Shown in pieces: positions 17,318 to 26,992 of a stretch of DNA of 64,000 nucleotides. Below the pieces are notes generated by a model. That model saw only the letters and a list, made by a program, of their open reading frames with translations. It was not told the DNA's origin and did not search any database. Source of the stretch: Shewanella olleyana (GTDB lineage: Bacteria; Pseudomonadota; Gammaproteobacteria; Enterobacterales; Shewanellaceae); contig NZ_JAKILD010000020.1 in the NCBI RefSeq assembly GCF_023283825.1, positions 1 to 64,000 on the forward strand, written 5' to 3'. Position numbers and translations under genes: made by a program. The number at the start of each line of letters is the position of its first letter. Position 1 is the first letter of the stretch.

Positions 17318-18817
17318 CTAAACAAACCCATGCAATTCGCATAGTTTTCTGGTTATATCAGTCATTCTTTCTTCACTTAATCCTGCATGCTTAATCAACA
17401 TCCAAAAAGGAAGTGACTGTTCATAGGTTAAAACCCGAGTAATTCTTCGAATTTGATATTCACTAACCGTCTCTTGGTATACATTTAAAAACTTATTAGT
17501 AATTGGTAATTTATGAAGGTTTTTTTCAATGGCAGCCTTATTGGGTAGTTGCTGCATGAACCATAACTTTGATTGACGAGGTAATAAAAGATCTTGTTCT
17601 ACTTGGTCTCGGGCTTTTATCAACCTCTTAGTTGTTTCAATATCTCGCTGATGCCAATTAACTCGATTAGTCATATTATCGATAGGTCTTCGATAACGTT
17701 TATTGAGCTTCATCAACCAACTGTGTTGGTTACGATAAAGTTGCATATATAAGCCACCGCCTGAAGTTGCTCTAGCGACTTTAGTTCCCAACACTTTTAC
17801 TAGTTGCAACCATTTAGCTTTTAACTCTCTTATGTTTAATTGAGTATTTAAAACTATTTCGTGGTCTAGCTGAGGAGTATGTATGTTTTTGATTGAGCCA
17901 ACGTCTTCAAGTACATCCTCTATCTCCCAAGAACCATCATATAGTGCATGTAAAATAACGATGTGCTCTAGGTATGAGAAAGACTTTCGATGTTTGCGGG
18001 TTATGCAATGAAGCCAGCTATTCGATGAATCAAGTGGCCACAGGTTATATTGCTTCAACCATGCTTCTGGCCAGTAATGTAAGACCTTTTCTTTCACAGC
18101 TTCAAAGCTGCAATATTTGCCCTTAGTGCATTGTGATTGCTGAATTAAGTGACGATAGTAAGAAGTCCATTGTTTATATGATGGTGAAGGGTGACTCCCC
18201 CTATTTAAAAGCGATTGAATAGGTAGGCTGAGCCTTTGATCAAACTCATCATAACCAAGTCTTGGCGGCATCATCAGATTAACGGTCGTGGCTGGGTAAT
18301 ACTCATGACGATGCCTCTTATGATTAAATTGACTAACTTCTTCAAGTAGACAATTATGTTTAGTACAGCTCACCAAACCGATGACTTGATGCATCCTCAC
18401 CCAATATGCCTCCCCATAAGAGTCAATTTGCTCGGATATACACATCGGACAATAACGAATTAACTGTAATTTAGGTAAGCGACTCGCTGCCCAGCCGCTC
18501 ATCAAGTGCGTTCCCCCATTAGACTTAGCTTTCATCCAATCTATACATTTCACTTTTCTAGCTAGAGGAATAAAGGGCGAACACAATGGGAATAGTGTGT
18601 GCTGATAAATTAGCAGCTCAGAGCTAATACCACCTAGAAAAAACAACTTGGTCAGTTCATCTAAGTGAGAAGGAAAATCTATTGTTGCAATGGCACATCG
18701 GTTTTTTAGTGTTAGCTCAAGCCATGTTTTATGACTAAAACTACAAAAATGCGCGCTTGCGCGCGCTAAAATACTGTAAGTTAGCTCATCTTCATATGGG
18801 TAGGGGAAGTTGAGCAT
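17318..18817 (-). CDS. tnsD: Tn7-like target-site selector TnsD (TniQ family)
   Basis: A 499-aa DNA-binding protein that should recognise the 3' end of glmS and recruit TnsC and the transposase there. It has the N-terminal TniQ domain (FPYPYEDELTYSILARAS) and a CCCH zinc site: C123, C126 (RYCPMC), C151 and H154 (SCTKH), each one residue from what I recall for Tn7 TnsD. The C-terminal ~300 residues correspond to the glmS-reading part. Length is close to Tn7 TnsD (508 aa). It starts 6 bp after tnsC. The insertion at attTn7 agrees with this role. Confidence 0.93.
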   Translation of the reverse strand: MLNFPYPYEDELTYSILARASAHFCSFSHKTWLELTLKNRCAIATIDFPSHLDELTKLFFLGGISSELLIYQHTLFPLCSPFIPLARKVKCIDWMKAKSNGGTHLMSGWAASRLPKLQLIRYCPMCISEQIDSYGEAYWVRMHQVIGLVSCTKHNCLLEEVSQFNHKRHRHEYYPATTVNLMMPPRLGYDEFDQRLSLPIQSLLNRGSHPSPSYKQWTSYYRHLIQQSQCTKGKYCSFEAVKEKVLHYWPEAWLKQYNLWPLDSSNSWLHCITRKHRKSFSYLEHIVILHALYDGSWEIEDVLEDVGSIKNIHTPQLDHEIVLNTQLNIRELKAKWLQLVKVLGTKVARATSGGGLYMQLYRNQHSWLMKLNKRYRRPIDNMTNRVNWHQRDIETTKRLIKARDQVEQDLLLPRQSKLWFMQQLPNKAAIEKNLHKLPITNKFLNVYQETVSEYQIRRITRVLTYEQSLPFWMLIKHAGLSEERMTDITRKLCELHGFV

Positions 18818-18823
18818 AGGTGC

Positions 18824-20386
18824 CTACCACTCACTAAACCAATCATCATTCTTGTCATCCCTGACTCTTGATGCGTCACTCAATGTAGAGTCAATATCTT
18901 GCTTGTCCTCATCAGTGACTTTGCGCTTTTTAACTCGCTTATTAAGTTCCTGCTCAGTGACAACATCTTTCTCATTATCTTGCAGCCAATTAGCAACCTT
19001 TTCCAAAGCGACTTCTATCGGTATTTCTGGAAAATCGCTAGTTATGCGCGTCGCAACCTCCTTCGCTATCTCGACATCAACTTTTTTGTCAACTAAGAAA
19101 TTTAGAACGCGTGACTGATTGGATTTATCATCCCGAGTTGTATGGTGTTCAACCTCCTCTTTGAAAGTAAACATTAGCGTGTCTACAGACGGCAGTGTCA
19201 GCCCTTTGTATGATCTCAATGCTAAAGAATCTTGTCTTTTCAGCACCGACATTTGAGTACGAACTAAACCAAACTCTTTCTTTTCCACTTGCTTAAGCAA
19301 TTGCACTGTCATTTTATCTTTTTGTGAATACAACGCTTTCAATTGAGTCGCAACAAAAAGGCTAATAGCCACTTTTGGTATACCTTGTGATAACTCATAT
19401 AAAGCCTCACAAAAATCACTTGGCACAGACGTTTCGGGCGCAGTAACAACTTGATATTTCCATAAAGCTGAAACAAATTTTTCCCAATTTTCCGTCGACG
19501 GAATACATTGTCCATTTTCAATTTTCACTAACGGTAGAAGCTTCCAATCAAGTGTCCCCATCCCCAAAACATCAAAGGTGATTTTTGCATGGCTCTTGAA
19601 CAACCCTTCAGATTCATTGCTACCACTTAACACTATTGGAAGGCCGGTAGACTCTGATAGCTCAACAATTTTTCGAATCAAACCTTGCGGTGAGCTCCCT
19701 GAAAACAGGTTTTCGATGTCATCAATGACAAGGATCCCAAGATGGAACCGTTCAACGGAATACTTAACTGCATAGAATAATTCATGTTCATTTCTAATGC
19801 GAAATGCACTTGTCATCGCATCTGTTTTTGTTGCCCTTTGCATACTTTCAAAAAAGCTATAACAAAACGACTTAACTGTTGGCTCAACAGGACATTTCAT
19901 TTCAATGTGAACCACCTGAGCTTTTCCGTATTCCTTATGACTAATAACTTGGTCATACATGTTGCCAATGCGCAATATAGCTTGGGTTTTCCCTTCACCA
20001 GCAGTACCTTTGACAAACAATAGCTTTGCACTTGCCCTACGGTCTTCCATACTCGGTATATCTGTAATAGATCGCTTGCTATAGCCTTGTCGAAGCATCA
20101 AATCATATTTAAACAATAGTTCGAAGTGCTGATCAGTGGGAAAGAAGAAATCTTCGATAGCCATACATAGCAACTGTGCTCTTTCATGAGCAGATAAGTC
20201 ACTGCTATTTATGAGTTCTGTTTGTAACGACACGAGACGATTATATATATCGTCGGCGCTACCAAGTACGGGAAGAGCTTCTATTAACTCATTCCCTTGA
20301 TAAGCCTGAAGTTGGCTTTTTTGATAATGAGCAGCAGGTAAGTGCCGATTCAGATTGTCGAGTTCGGGCAATAAATTCAATTGCAT
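18824..20386 (-). CDS. tnsC: Tn7-like transposition regulator ATPase TnsC
   Basis: A 520-aa AAA+ ATPase that links target selector to transposase and confers target immunity. Walker A GTAGEGKT is at residues 127-134 and Walker B ILVIDDIE at about 218-225. The C-terminal part is highly charged, ending in WFSEW, and would hold the TnsA/TnsB contact region. The ATG at 20386 is chosen because AAGGAC lies just upstream and it starts 4 bp after the tnsB stop; an earlier ATG at 20419 overlaps tnsB. Confidence 0.93.
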   Translation of the reverse strand: MQLNLLPELDNLNRHLPAAHYQKSQLQAYQGNELIEALPVLGSADDIYNRLVSLQTELINSSDLSAHERAQLLCMAIEDFFFPTDQHFELLFKYDLMLRQGYSKRSITDIPSMEDRRASAKLLFVKGTAGEGKTQAILRIGNMYDQVISHKEYGKAQVVHIEMKCPVEPTVKSFCYSFFESMQRATKTDAMTSAFRIRNEHELFYAVKYSVERFHLGILVIDDIENLFSGSSPQGLIRKIVELSESTGLPIVLSGSNESEGLFKSHAKITFDVLGMGTLDWKLLPLVKIENGQCIPSTENWEKFVSALWKYQVVTAPETSVPSDFCEALYELSQGIPKVAISLFVATQLKALYSQKDKMTVQLLKQVEKKEFGLVRTQMSVLKRQDSLALRSYKGLTLPSVDTLMFTFKEEVEHHTTRDDKSNQSRVLNFLVDKKVDVEIAKEVATRITSDFPEIPIEVALEKVANWLQDNEKDVVTEQELNKRVKKRKVTDEDKQDIDSTLSDASRVRDDKNDDWFSEW

Positions 20387-20390
20387 AACA

Positions 20391-22478
20391 TCAAGTCCTT
20401 TTGTTTTTAAGTAGTTCATCTACTTCTGGGTTATAAAGAGCGTCATCCTGATGCTCTTTTTCTTCTGGGTTTTCAATGGGGTCAAAAATACTACCACCAT
20501 CTTTCATTCTTTGATCCCGTTCTTCATGAACAGCATCGACTCTGTTTGCTTTTATGGCTCCTATTCTTGCTGCATCTGAAGCCATTTGACCTTTTGGCGC
20601 CTTGCTTCTAATTTCTTTCAAAAAGTCCTCTTTACCTACTTCTCTATCTACAAGTACTGCCTCGTGTTCCTTACCCGTTTCATGATCTGTTTTCTTGGTC
20701 TCTGCTCTAAGCACCTCGATTTCTTGTAAAGAATAAGAACGATCATAAAAGCGACTTCGGTCTGACATTTCACACTGGATAAATTGCGGCTCTTTACCGG
20801 GTAATATGACTATAATTTGTTTCATACATGATGGGTCATATATACATTCGAGTTTGTCGTAGGGACATAATTCACGGTTTTTTTCAAAAAAGGCTTTTTT
20901 TTCTAATTCATCACTCCAATAATAAAGCCCTTCTACACAAACCCCCTTAACTGAAATCGTCGCCGTTTCGCGTGGGAGCATAGATAACAAGAAAGTCTTT
21001 CTAGACACTGTCTTCAAGCTGCCCATTCTGTTTTTAACCCCCCACTTCCATAACGAGATCGGAGTCAGCGGTAAATCAACAGGCATGTCAGCGTCACGAT
21101 CATAACTTTTGGACAAATCCGCATATTGATTATGAATTAGAATTTCTTCCAGAACATACCCTCTTAACTCTTCAAGTGTTACACCAGCTTTTAAACGAGT
21201 ATCTTTTCCACCCTGTTTTTTGGCTTTTATTGCTTCTGCCACACCTGGGAGGTCATCCTCAAAACTTTCTTCTACCTTGCGAATAGCCCTTTCAATCATT
21301 CCATTAGCGTCGGAGCCATAACTTCGAGAAGCAGTAAATGTCACACCAAATTGATTTCTCAATACATCGCCAGCATGTGTATGTATCTCACCTTTATCAC
21401 CTGATATTTTTTGACACATAGTGACAGGAACTAAGCCTGCTGGAACATTATCAAAACCCGCTTTTTTAAAATCATCCGTATTATCAGAAATAGCCGATGC
21501 TAACGCCAATACTGTTGAGTAGTATGAAGGGTTCTCAAACCCTAAATACCAACCGACGACTGTTCTCGAAAAAACGTCTTTAACCAGCACGAGAGTTGGT
21601 TTTCCGATAATTAATGTTCTATCAAAAGCTGAAACTAAATGAATTTTTGTTAGGGTTGTATCTACACCAAACATATCGGCTGGTCCGTTAACTTGTGTAT
21701 TGATTGTAGAAGATTTTGCTTTAACGTCTTTTTCATACTTGTGCTTATCCATACGTTTTCTCAACGCATAAATCTCATTAAATTCAGTATGATAAAACTG
21801 TCGCATCTGCTCAATAGTGGGGATATCTTCATCCTTGATGTCCCCCTTCATAGTGCGATAACGATTTTTAAATTTCTTGTGCGTTTGTGAAAACTTTTTA
21901 CCTTCTGCTAGATAGTGCTTTTCAATAACAGTCTTAAAAAGCTTATTAACCAAATCAGTTTTTATCGCCTTTGATCTGTCTTCAAATTGTGCTCTAGGCC
22001 CTGTCCGTGAATTGACAAATGTACGAACTTTACCCGCAGCACCACTGTTACTATACTTTCCAATTAGAGCATTTGGCACTGCGCCTTTGCGCCAGAAAGT
22101 TCGGCAAGTTTCACCAACAAACTTAGACTTCTTGTTATTCTCACGTTTGGCTTGTCGGAATAGTTCTCGCCGACGACTCCTCAAGAAAAACTCGCTGTCC
22201 TCTACGATATTCTTGATAACTCTATAACGTCGATCACGAACCTCTTTGTCTTTTTCTGTCGCAAATTCAGCACCAGCAATATGCTTGGCAAAAGGGTCAT
22301 TAGTTATTGAAAATTCGCCCTCAAATGCCAAATTTTCCAAATAGCATTCTTGGAAAGTTTCAGGTTCAGCTAACCTTTCATCCATATTAAACAGGACGAC
22401 ATGCTCCACCGGCAATGCCAATACTCGATGCTTTTGTTCATTCATCTCATAAACTTGATTGAGTTGAAGGTTTAACAT
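20391..22478 (-). CDS. tnsB: Tn7-like transposase TnsB (DDE strand-transfer subunit)
   Basis: A 695-aa DDE transposase that binds the end repeats, cuts the 3' ends and joins them to target DNA. The triad reads D273 (FGVDTTLTK), D361 (SGDKGE) and E396 (GMIERAIRKVEE); these positions equal those I recall for Tn7 TnsB. The N-terminal ~250 residues are basic and helical, for end binding. The charged C-terminal tail should contact TnsC. The start overlaps the tnsA stop by one base (TAATG). Confidence 0.95.
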   Translation of the reverse strand: MLNLQLNQVYEMNEQKHRVLALPVEHVVLFNMDERLAEPETFQECYLENLAFEGEFSITNDPFAKHIAGAEFATEKDKEVRDRRYRVIKNIVEDSEFFLRSRRRELFRQAKRENNKKSKFVGETCRTFWRKGAVPNALIGKYSNSGAAGKVRTFVNSRTGPRAQFEDRSKAIKTDLVNKLFKTVIEKHYLAEGKKFSQTHKKFKNRYRTMKGDIKDEDIPTIEQMRQFYHTEFNEIYALRKRMDKHKYEKDVKAKSSTINTQVNGPADMFGVDTTLTKIHLVSAFDRTLIIGKPTLVLVKDVFSRTVVGWYLGFENPSYYSTVLALASAISDNTDDFKKAGFDNVPAGLVPVTMCQKISGDKGEIHTHAGDVLRNQFGVTFTASRSYGSDANGMIERAIRKVEESFEDDLPGVAEAIKAKKQGGKDTRLKAGVTLEELRGYVLEEILIHNQYADLSKSYDRDADMPVDLPLTPISLWKWGVKNRMGSLKTVSRKTFLLSMLPRETATISVKGVCVEGLYYWSDELEKKAFFEKNRELCPYDKLECIYDPSCMKQIIVILPGKEPQFIQCEMSDRSRFYDRSYSLQEIEVLRAETKKTDHETGKEHEAVLVDREVGKEDFLKEIRSKAPKGQMASDAARIGAIKANRVDAVHEERDQRMKDGGSIFDPIENPEEKEHQDDALYNPEVDELLKNKRT

Positions 22479-23299
22479 TAGCCTGCTGTCCTCAAGTCCA
22501 TTTTAATCTCGTTGAACGAGATATCTTTTCCTTTGATCTCGGAAAAATATATATTTAAATCAAACATTAAATAATGCTTAGCAAAAAGCTGTCGTAACAG
22601 CATCAAGCCATGACCTTCTTGCAATTTTTCCAATGTAGTAGTCATTTCAAGATACTCAGCTATCTCAGCAATTCCATCATTTGGGTATTTTGTAAATAGC
22701 GCCATAAACTCAGCAGCAAACCCCATTAATTTATGAGGTGGAGTTTTGTACCACAGCGGTTGATGTAACCATTGCAGATTTTTCTTGAGCGCTAAGGGGA
22801 AATCTTTTTCTGTTTTGACCAAGAACTCGATGTTCTTATCATTCCAATAAGCTTTTTCGATTGTTAGCTTTTCAATGACGCGTGGTTTGATTAATTCGGA
22901 GAATGGCTTAATTTGCTCAGCAACAATTCTATCCTTGTAATGAACAACAAAATCCGTCGTCATAACAGTATGAAAGCCTCTAACACTAGGGTGTTTAAAC
23001 GAAACACTAGGTCGATTGGCTATTTCTAAGGTTTTTTCACGATCTAATGGAAATTGTTCATTGAAGTCGATAACTGATGAGTCATGTTCAAGTTGATATA
23101 CTCTAGCGGCTTCAATGTCAGAAAAAGTATGCACTATACGGCTTAGCTTGAATGATGGGATACGATGACTACGACCATAGGAAGCAACATCAAACACAGT
23201 TAACCACGGCTTGTAAGTTCCAAGCCTGCCCTGTCCGCGCCCTTCTTTTGCCCACTTCTCATACTTTTTGTCATCTTGCTCATAACAACTTCTACTCAT
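22478..23299 (-). CDS. tnsA: Tn7-like 5'-end endonuclease TnsA
   Basis: A 273-aa nuclease with a restriction-enzyme-like fold that cuts the 5' ends so the element moves by cut-and-paste. The catalytic residues are E63 (FSDIE), D116 (MTTDF), and Q129 and K131 (EQIKP), matching E63, D114, Q130 and K132 of Tn7 TnsA. The protein has the same length as Tn7 TnsA. The ATG at 23299 has an excellent AAGGAGT ribosome site; an in-frame ATG at 23329 does not. First gene of the tns operon. Confidence 0.94.
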   Translation of the reverse strand: MSRSCYEQDDKKYEKWAKEGRGQGRLGTYKPWLTVFDVASYGRSHRIPSFKLSRIVHTFSDIEAARVYQLEHDSSVIDFNEQFPLDREKTLEIANRPSVSFKHPSVRGFHTVMTTDFVVHYKDRIVAEQIKPFSELIKPRVIEKLTIEKAYWNDKNIEFLVKTEKDFPLALKKNLQWLHQPLWYKTPPHKLMGFAAEFMALFTKYPNDGIAEIAEYLEMTTTLEKLQEGHGLMLLRQLFAKHYLMFDLNIYFSEIKGKDISFNEIKMDLRTAG

Positions 23300-23832
23300 A
23301 AAAAACTCCTTACTTAAACTACTCGTCATCCTGACAATTTAACGCTAGGTACGAATAGATCTTAGCAAAGATCAAATTTTGATCAACTGAGCTTTTTCTT
23401 GTAAATCAATGAAAACTAAAGATATAATACAATATTACACTATAATTGATTTTTATTTTTTTGAGATGTGTTGTAGAACAACAAGTTAACTGGAAGGAAT
23501 TTTTTTTAAATTTTTTGAAAAAAAATTTATTTTCACACAAATATTTGAACCAAATTTGGCTGTTTTCTAGAGGGGATTTTAATTTAGAACTTTCATCCAA
23601 TAATATTACACTATTTTCATAATGTTATACGTCTTATATTCAACCATTTTCGGTTCATTCAAATTGAGAAACTAACCACAGCTAGGCATAGTTTAGATTA
23701 TCTCTTACTGCTGTAGTTAATGAAATATGACCGCTGATTCAGGGTATTTTTAGCTTGTTTTTGGACAAAACTGATTTTACACTATTGAATCAAGGTCTTT
23801 TATTTGTATTAGATAGTTTATAGGGAATGTCT
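23300..23832. promoter_or_regulatory. AT-rich control region of the tns operon with three regularly spaced motifs
   Basis: Very AT-rich, non-coding. The motif AATATTACACTAT occurs at 23431-23443 and 23602-23614, and a close copy, GATTTTACACTAT, at 23773-23785. Both intervals are exactly 171 bp, although the DNA between is not repeated. The one nearest tnsA overlaps plausible promoter sequence. They may be operators for an unknown regulator. Confidence 0.5.
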
Positions 23833-23870
23833 AAAAACCAGGCCAAAACCACCGCATAGTTTTGACCTGG
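23833..23870 (-). terminator. Terminator of the hsd operon
   Basis: On the minus strand CCAGGTCAAAAC pairs with GTTTTGGCCTGG (one G-T pair), followed by TTTTT, about 30 bp beyond the hsdM stop. It should separate hsd from tns transcription. Confidence 0.88.
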
Positions 23871-23897
23871 GAGTTATATTGTTTAATACATCTCAGA

Positions 23898-25805
23898 TTA
23901 TGCCAGTAACCCTTCTAGATTCTTCAATGCGTTTGCAATGACCGTTTCTTTCTCTTTGATACTTGAGATTATCTCTGCCGGTGTTCGGGTATCTTGTTCT
24001 ACAACCGCATACGGGTTGGAGGCCTTAATATCAAACGTTGCAGCATCAATATCAGAGGCCTTAGTCTCTAGCGCTTTGGCTGCCTTTTGCTTCTGTACAA
24101 TCTGTTCATCTACGGCATCTAGAGCTGCTTTCTCAGCTTTATCCTTTTTAAGTTGTTTATGCTGTTCTTTTAAATCAATAACCTCGGCTTTAATGACAGC
24201 AGCCTCTTCAAGTAAAGGCTGCATTTCTTCGCGGGCTTTAGCTCGGCGATCAGAAAAATTAACCGTCCAAGAATAGCGACTATCACCTTCTGGTTTACCG
24301 TGGTTTTGCAGCATACGTGCGTAGCTTGGGAACGGCTTATCCGATTGAGTTTGATCTTCTAACCAATCAGCGGTAAGTGTATTGGGTAGTTGAGCATCGG
24401 GAAGAACTGTACCATCTTTCGCAAAACCAAAGTGCGCTAGTGTTAATGGTGTTTTCTTACCAACTTTGATATGTGATAAGTCGTAGTACCAAATTTTTTC
24501 GGTTTTCTTTCCTTTGGTAAAAAATAGTAGATTGGTTTTTACGCCAGCTCCCGCTGTTGAAAATACACCACCGGGTAAACTGACAATTGCCCAAAGATCG
24601 CATTCATCTACAAGTTTTCGTTTGGTTTCGACAAAAGCACTTTGGTTAGTGCGGAATAGCAGACCTTCATCCAATACGATTGCACAGGAGCCCTCAGGTG
24701 CAAGTTCACTTAGAATGTCCTGAACAAAAAGTACTTGGGTCGAACTGGTTTCAAATGCAAAGTTTTTCTGTGCGTCTTTGCCTTCTTTGCCACCAAACGG
24801 AGGATTGGTCAAAATCACATCAAACTGCTTCGGAGCTTGCTCAAATAGCCCGGCGTAAGTAGCTCGGCGAGTTAATGAATTGCCATGCCAAAGGTTGGGC
24901 TGATCGATACCGTGTAGGACTAAGTTAGCCAGTGCTATAGGGATTACTAGGTTCTCTTTTTCACGGCCAAAAAACGTATCGTATTTTAGTGTGTCGAGAT
25001 CAGTACTCGCAGGGCTTTGTCCAAGTTGTCGGGCGATATGTTCATAAGCAATCGCAAGAAAGCCACCAGTACCGCAGCAAGGGTCATAAACGATTTGCCC
25101 TAATTGCGGTTTCACAGTGTGAACCATTGCGCGAATGACTTCACGTGGAGTGAAAAACTGGCCTCCGTCGGAGTTTTTCTCACCCATTTTCAGCAATAGG
25201 TCTTCATACACTTGTGATAGGGTGAAGAAGTGAGTGTCGTCAACATAGTCAATATTGATCTCGTGCACTTTGTCCAGAATATCACGTAGATTAGCTTCGC
25301 TATCGACTCTAACGCGCTCAACAGCAGTCATAGTTCGACCTATTATTCGCTGTTTTCGGCTGGCTTCAGGGGTGGGTAAACCTGTTTGCGGGTCGATATC
25401 CATACTGTGTAGATGGGGCAGTAACTCTTTATTGATAAAATCAAACAATTTGCCATCACCTGCCGCAAATAACTCCTGCCTTTTCCAGCCGAACGGTTTT
25501 CCTTCTGCTGTTTTAGGGTGGTCAGTTTTTTCAGAAAAGGGAGCGGCCCAATCCTGCCAGCGGTATGGGCTGTTTAACGCAGGGGTAAAGTTTGCCCCTA
25601 ATACTTCTGCTTCTTCGCGAGCTTTGGTTTCCTGCGCATCGAGAATGCGTAAAAATAGAATCCAAGTGAGTTCAGGTACATATTGTAATGCGCTGCTACA
25701 ATTTGAGCGTCTCATCACATCACAGATGCTCTTTACAAAAGATGAAAGGGATTGGGTTGAGGCAATAGCCTTAGATTGTTTAGTTGTCTTTGTTGCTTTA
25801 GCCAT
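23898..25805 (-). CDS. hsdM: Type I restriction-modification methyltransferase subunit HsdM
   Basis: A 635-aa N6-adenine methyltransferase that, with HsdS, methylates the recognition sequence. An N-terminal helical HsdM domain is followed by the SAM-binding motif DPCCGTGGF (241-249) and the catalytic NPPF (334-337). A long coiled-coil stretch (about 530-590), rich in lysine, glutamate and alanine, precedes the C-terminus. It follows hsdS by 2 bp. It appears intact. It is the last gene of hsdRSM, carried as transposon cargo. Confidence 0.95.
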   Translation of the reverse strand: MAKATKTTKQSKAIASTQSLSSFVKSICDVMRRSNCSSALQYVPELTWILFLRILDAQETKAREEAEVLGANFTPALNSPYRWQDWAAPFSEKTDHPKTAEGKPFGWKRQELFAAGDGKLFDFINKELLPHLHSMDIDPQTGLPTPEASRKQRIIGRTMTAVERVRVDSEANLRDILDKVHEINIDYVDDTHFFTLSQVYEDLLLKMGEKNSDGGQFFTPREVIRAMVHTVKPQLGQIVYDPCCGTGGFLAIAYEHIARQLGQSPASTDLDTLKYDTFFGREKENLVIPIALANLVLHGIDQPNLWHGNSLTRRATYAGLFEQAPKQFDVILTNPPFGGKEGKDAQKNFAFETSSTQVLFVQDILSELAPEGSCAIVLDEGLLFRTNQSAFVETKRKLVDECDLWAIVSLPGGVFSTAGAGVKTNLLFFTKGKKTEKIWYYDLSHIKVGKKTPLTLAHFGFAKDGTVLPDAQLPNTLTADWLEDQTQSDKPFPSYARMLQNHGKPEGDSRYSWTVNFSDRRAKAREEMQPLLEEAAVIKAEVIDLKEQHKQLKKDKAEKAALDAVDEQIVQKQKAAKALETKASDIDAATFDIKASNPYAVVEQDTRTPAEIISSIKEKETVIANALKNLEGLLA

Positions 25806-25807
25806 AG

Positions 25808-26992
25808 TTAATTCTCAAATGATTTGGCAAGTATATGGGCGGGCAGTTTTTCAATATCTACTAATTTGGCTTTGGTGGATTGCTCTAGAGCATCTATTTC
25901 TGTCATAGCCGATTGAATACGAGCAACTAACTCTAGCTGTTCAGCTTTTGTTGGAGCGGGAACTTCAAGTGCATTCAGAAGCGTACCATTAAGCGCTGAT
26001 TGACTTCCTCCACGATCAGATGATAATTCTCGTAAATCTTGATAAGAAGATTTCATCCATAGATATAAAAACTCAGGCTCCCAAGTGTCGTTTGGCATTA
26101 CAGCGAAACAGTTTTGGTTTGTCGTAGCTGGAATTTCTAAAATCGCGGATTGCCCGCGAGTCTTTCCTTGACCTATCATTGCAATCAGTACGCTCTTAGG
26201 TGGAAGTAATTTTACCGAGCATTCAGCAAGAGCCAAATTAGAAATAGCTTCTTCAGTCGATGTTATCGGCGCAAAAGCGACTTCACCTGTTTTTACCCAA
26301 GCAATTTCCGCTGGTTTCCAATATTGCTTATTACCACGTGATGGTGTTGATCCGCTGGTAGTTGGAGCATTGTCTCCCAAACGCTTTTTCGGAACGGAAT
26401 CAAGTGCAGCGAAGAACGCTTTTAGCATGCGGGCGCGTAACAGGTGAACATCACTTAACTGCACTAGTGCCGCCTGTCGGGCAGTTTCCACTTCTGTTAA
26501 TTGCGCTTTTAGACTTGCCGCTATTTTGCGTTGTTGTGTTAGTTCAAGGTATGGAACATCTAAATTTAAGATTTTGTTTTTATTGAGCAGAGCCGCTCCC
26601 ATGCTGTTTTTTGTATCGTCACGACTTGCTGCCATAGGTAAAACAAGAGACAGATAGTCTAAATCGATACCAGATGCTTTAGCCTCATCTGGGTCGAAAG
26701 TAGCAATCGCCTCATTCGTATAAAGCTCTTCTCCTGCAAAAGACGTTCGGCCAACTGTTAACTTGAAGCTAAAAAGCAAACTCCCCTTTTTAACAAGCTT
26801 ACAATTGGAGTTTCTTACACCATCGTCGGAAATGCATTCTGCTGTTCTTGTAAGTATAGGCTGACCCTCCATATCTCGAATTGAAACCCATAAATTAGAG
26901 CCATCGAAGTATGATGGATTGCCTCTACTTGGGGTTCCTCCAATTTTTACGTCAGAGAAAAGATCAGATATTTTTTTGGTGGGAACGCTCAT
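25808..26992 (-). CDS. hsdS: Type I restriction-modification specificity subunit HsdS
   Basis: A 394-aa subunit that reads the bipartite DNA target for HsdM and HsdR. Two target-recognition domains start with the same motif: GGTPSRGNPSY near residue 18 and GSTPSRGNKQYW near 212. Each is followed by a conserved helical spacer (LELTQQRKIAASLKAQLTEVE near 150, and KAEQLELVARIQSAMTEID near 355). The four-base ATGA overlap with hsdR couples translation. The target sequence cannot be predicted by reading. Confidence 0.92.
   Translation of the reverse strand: MSVPTKKISDLFSDVKIGGTPSRGNPSYFDGSNLWVSIRDMEGQPILTRTAECISDDGVRNSNCKLVKKGSLLFSFKLTVGRTSFAGEELYTNEAIATFDPDEAKASGIDLDYLSLVLPMAASRDDTKNSMGAALLNKNKILNLDVPYLELTQQRKIAASLKAQLTEVETARQAALVQLSDVHLLRARMLKAFFAALDSVPKKRLGDNAPTTSGSTPSRGNKQYWKPAEIAWVKTGEVAFAPITSTEEAISNLALAECSVKLLPPKSVLIAMIGQGKTRGQSAILEIPATTNQNCFAVMPNDTWEPEFLYLWMKSSYQDLRELSSDRGGSQSALNGTLLNALEVPAPTKAEQLELVARIQSAMTEIDALEQSTKAKLVDIEKLPAHILAKSFEN

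Noticed and set aside
23406..23600. 64-codon leftward frame between hsdM and tnsA
   Set aside because: Starts at a TTG without a ribosome site in very AT-rich DNA, and the composition (Phe, Lys, Asn) only reflects that.
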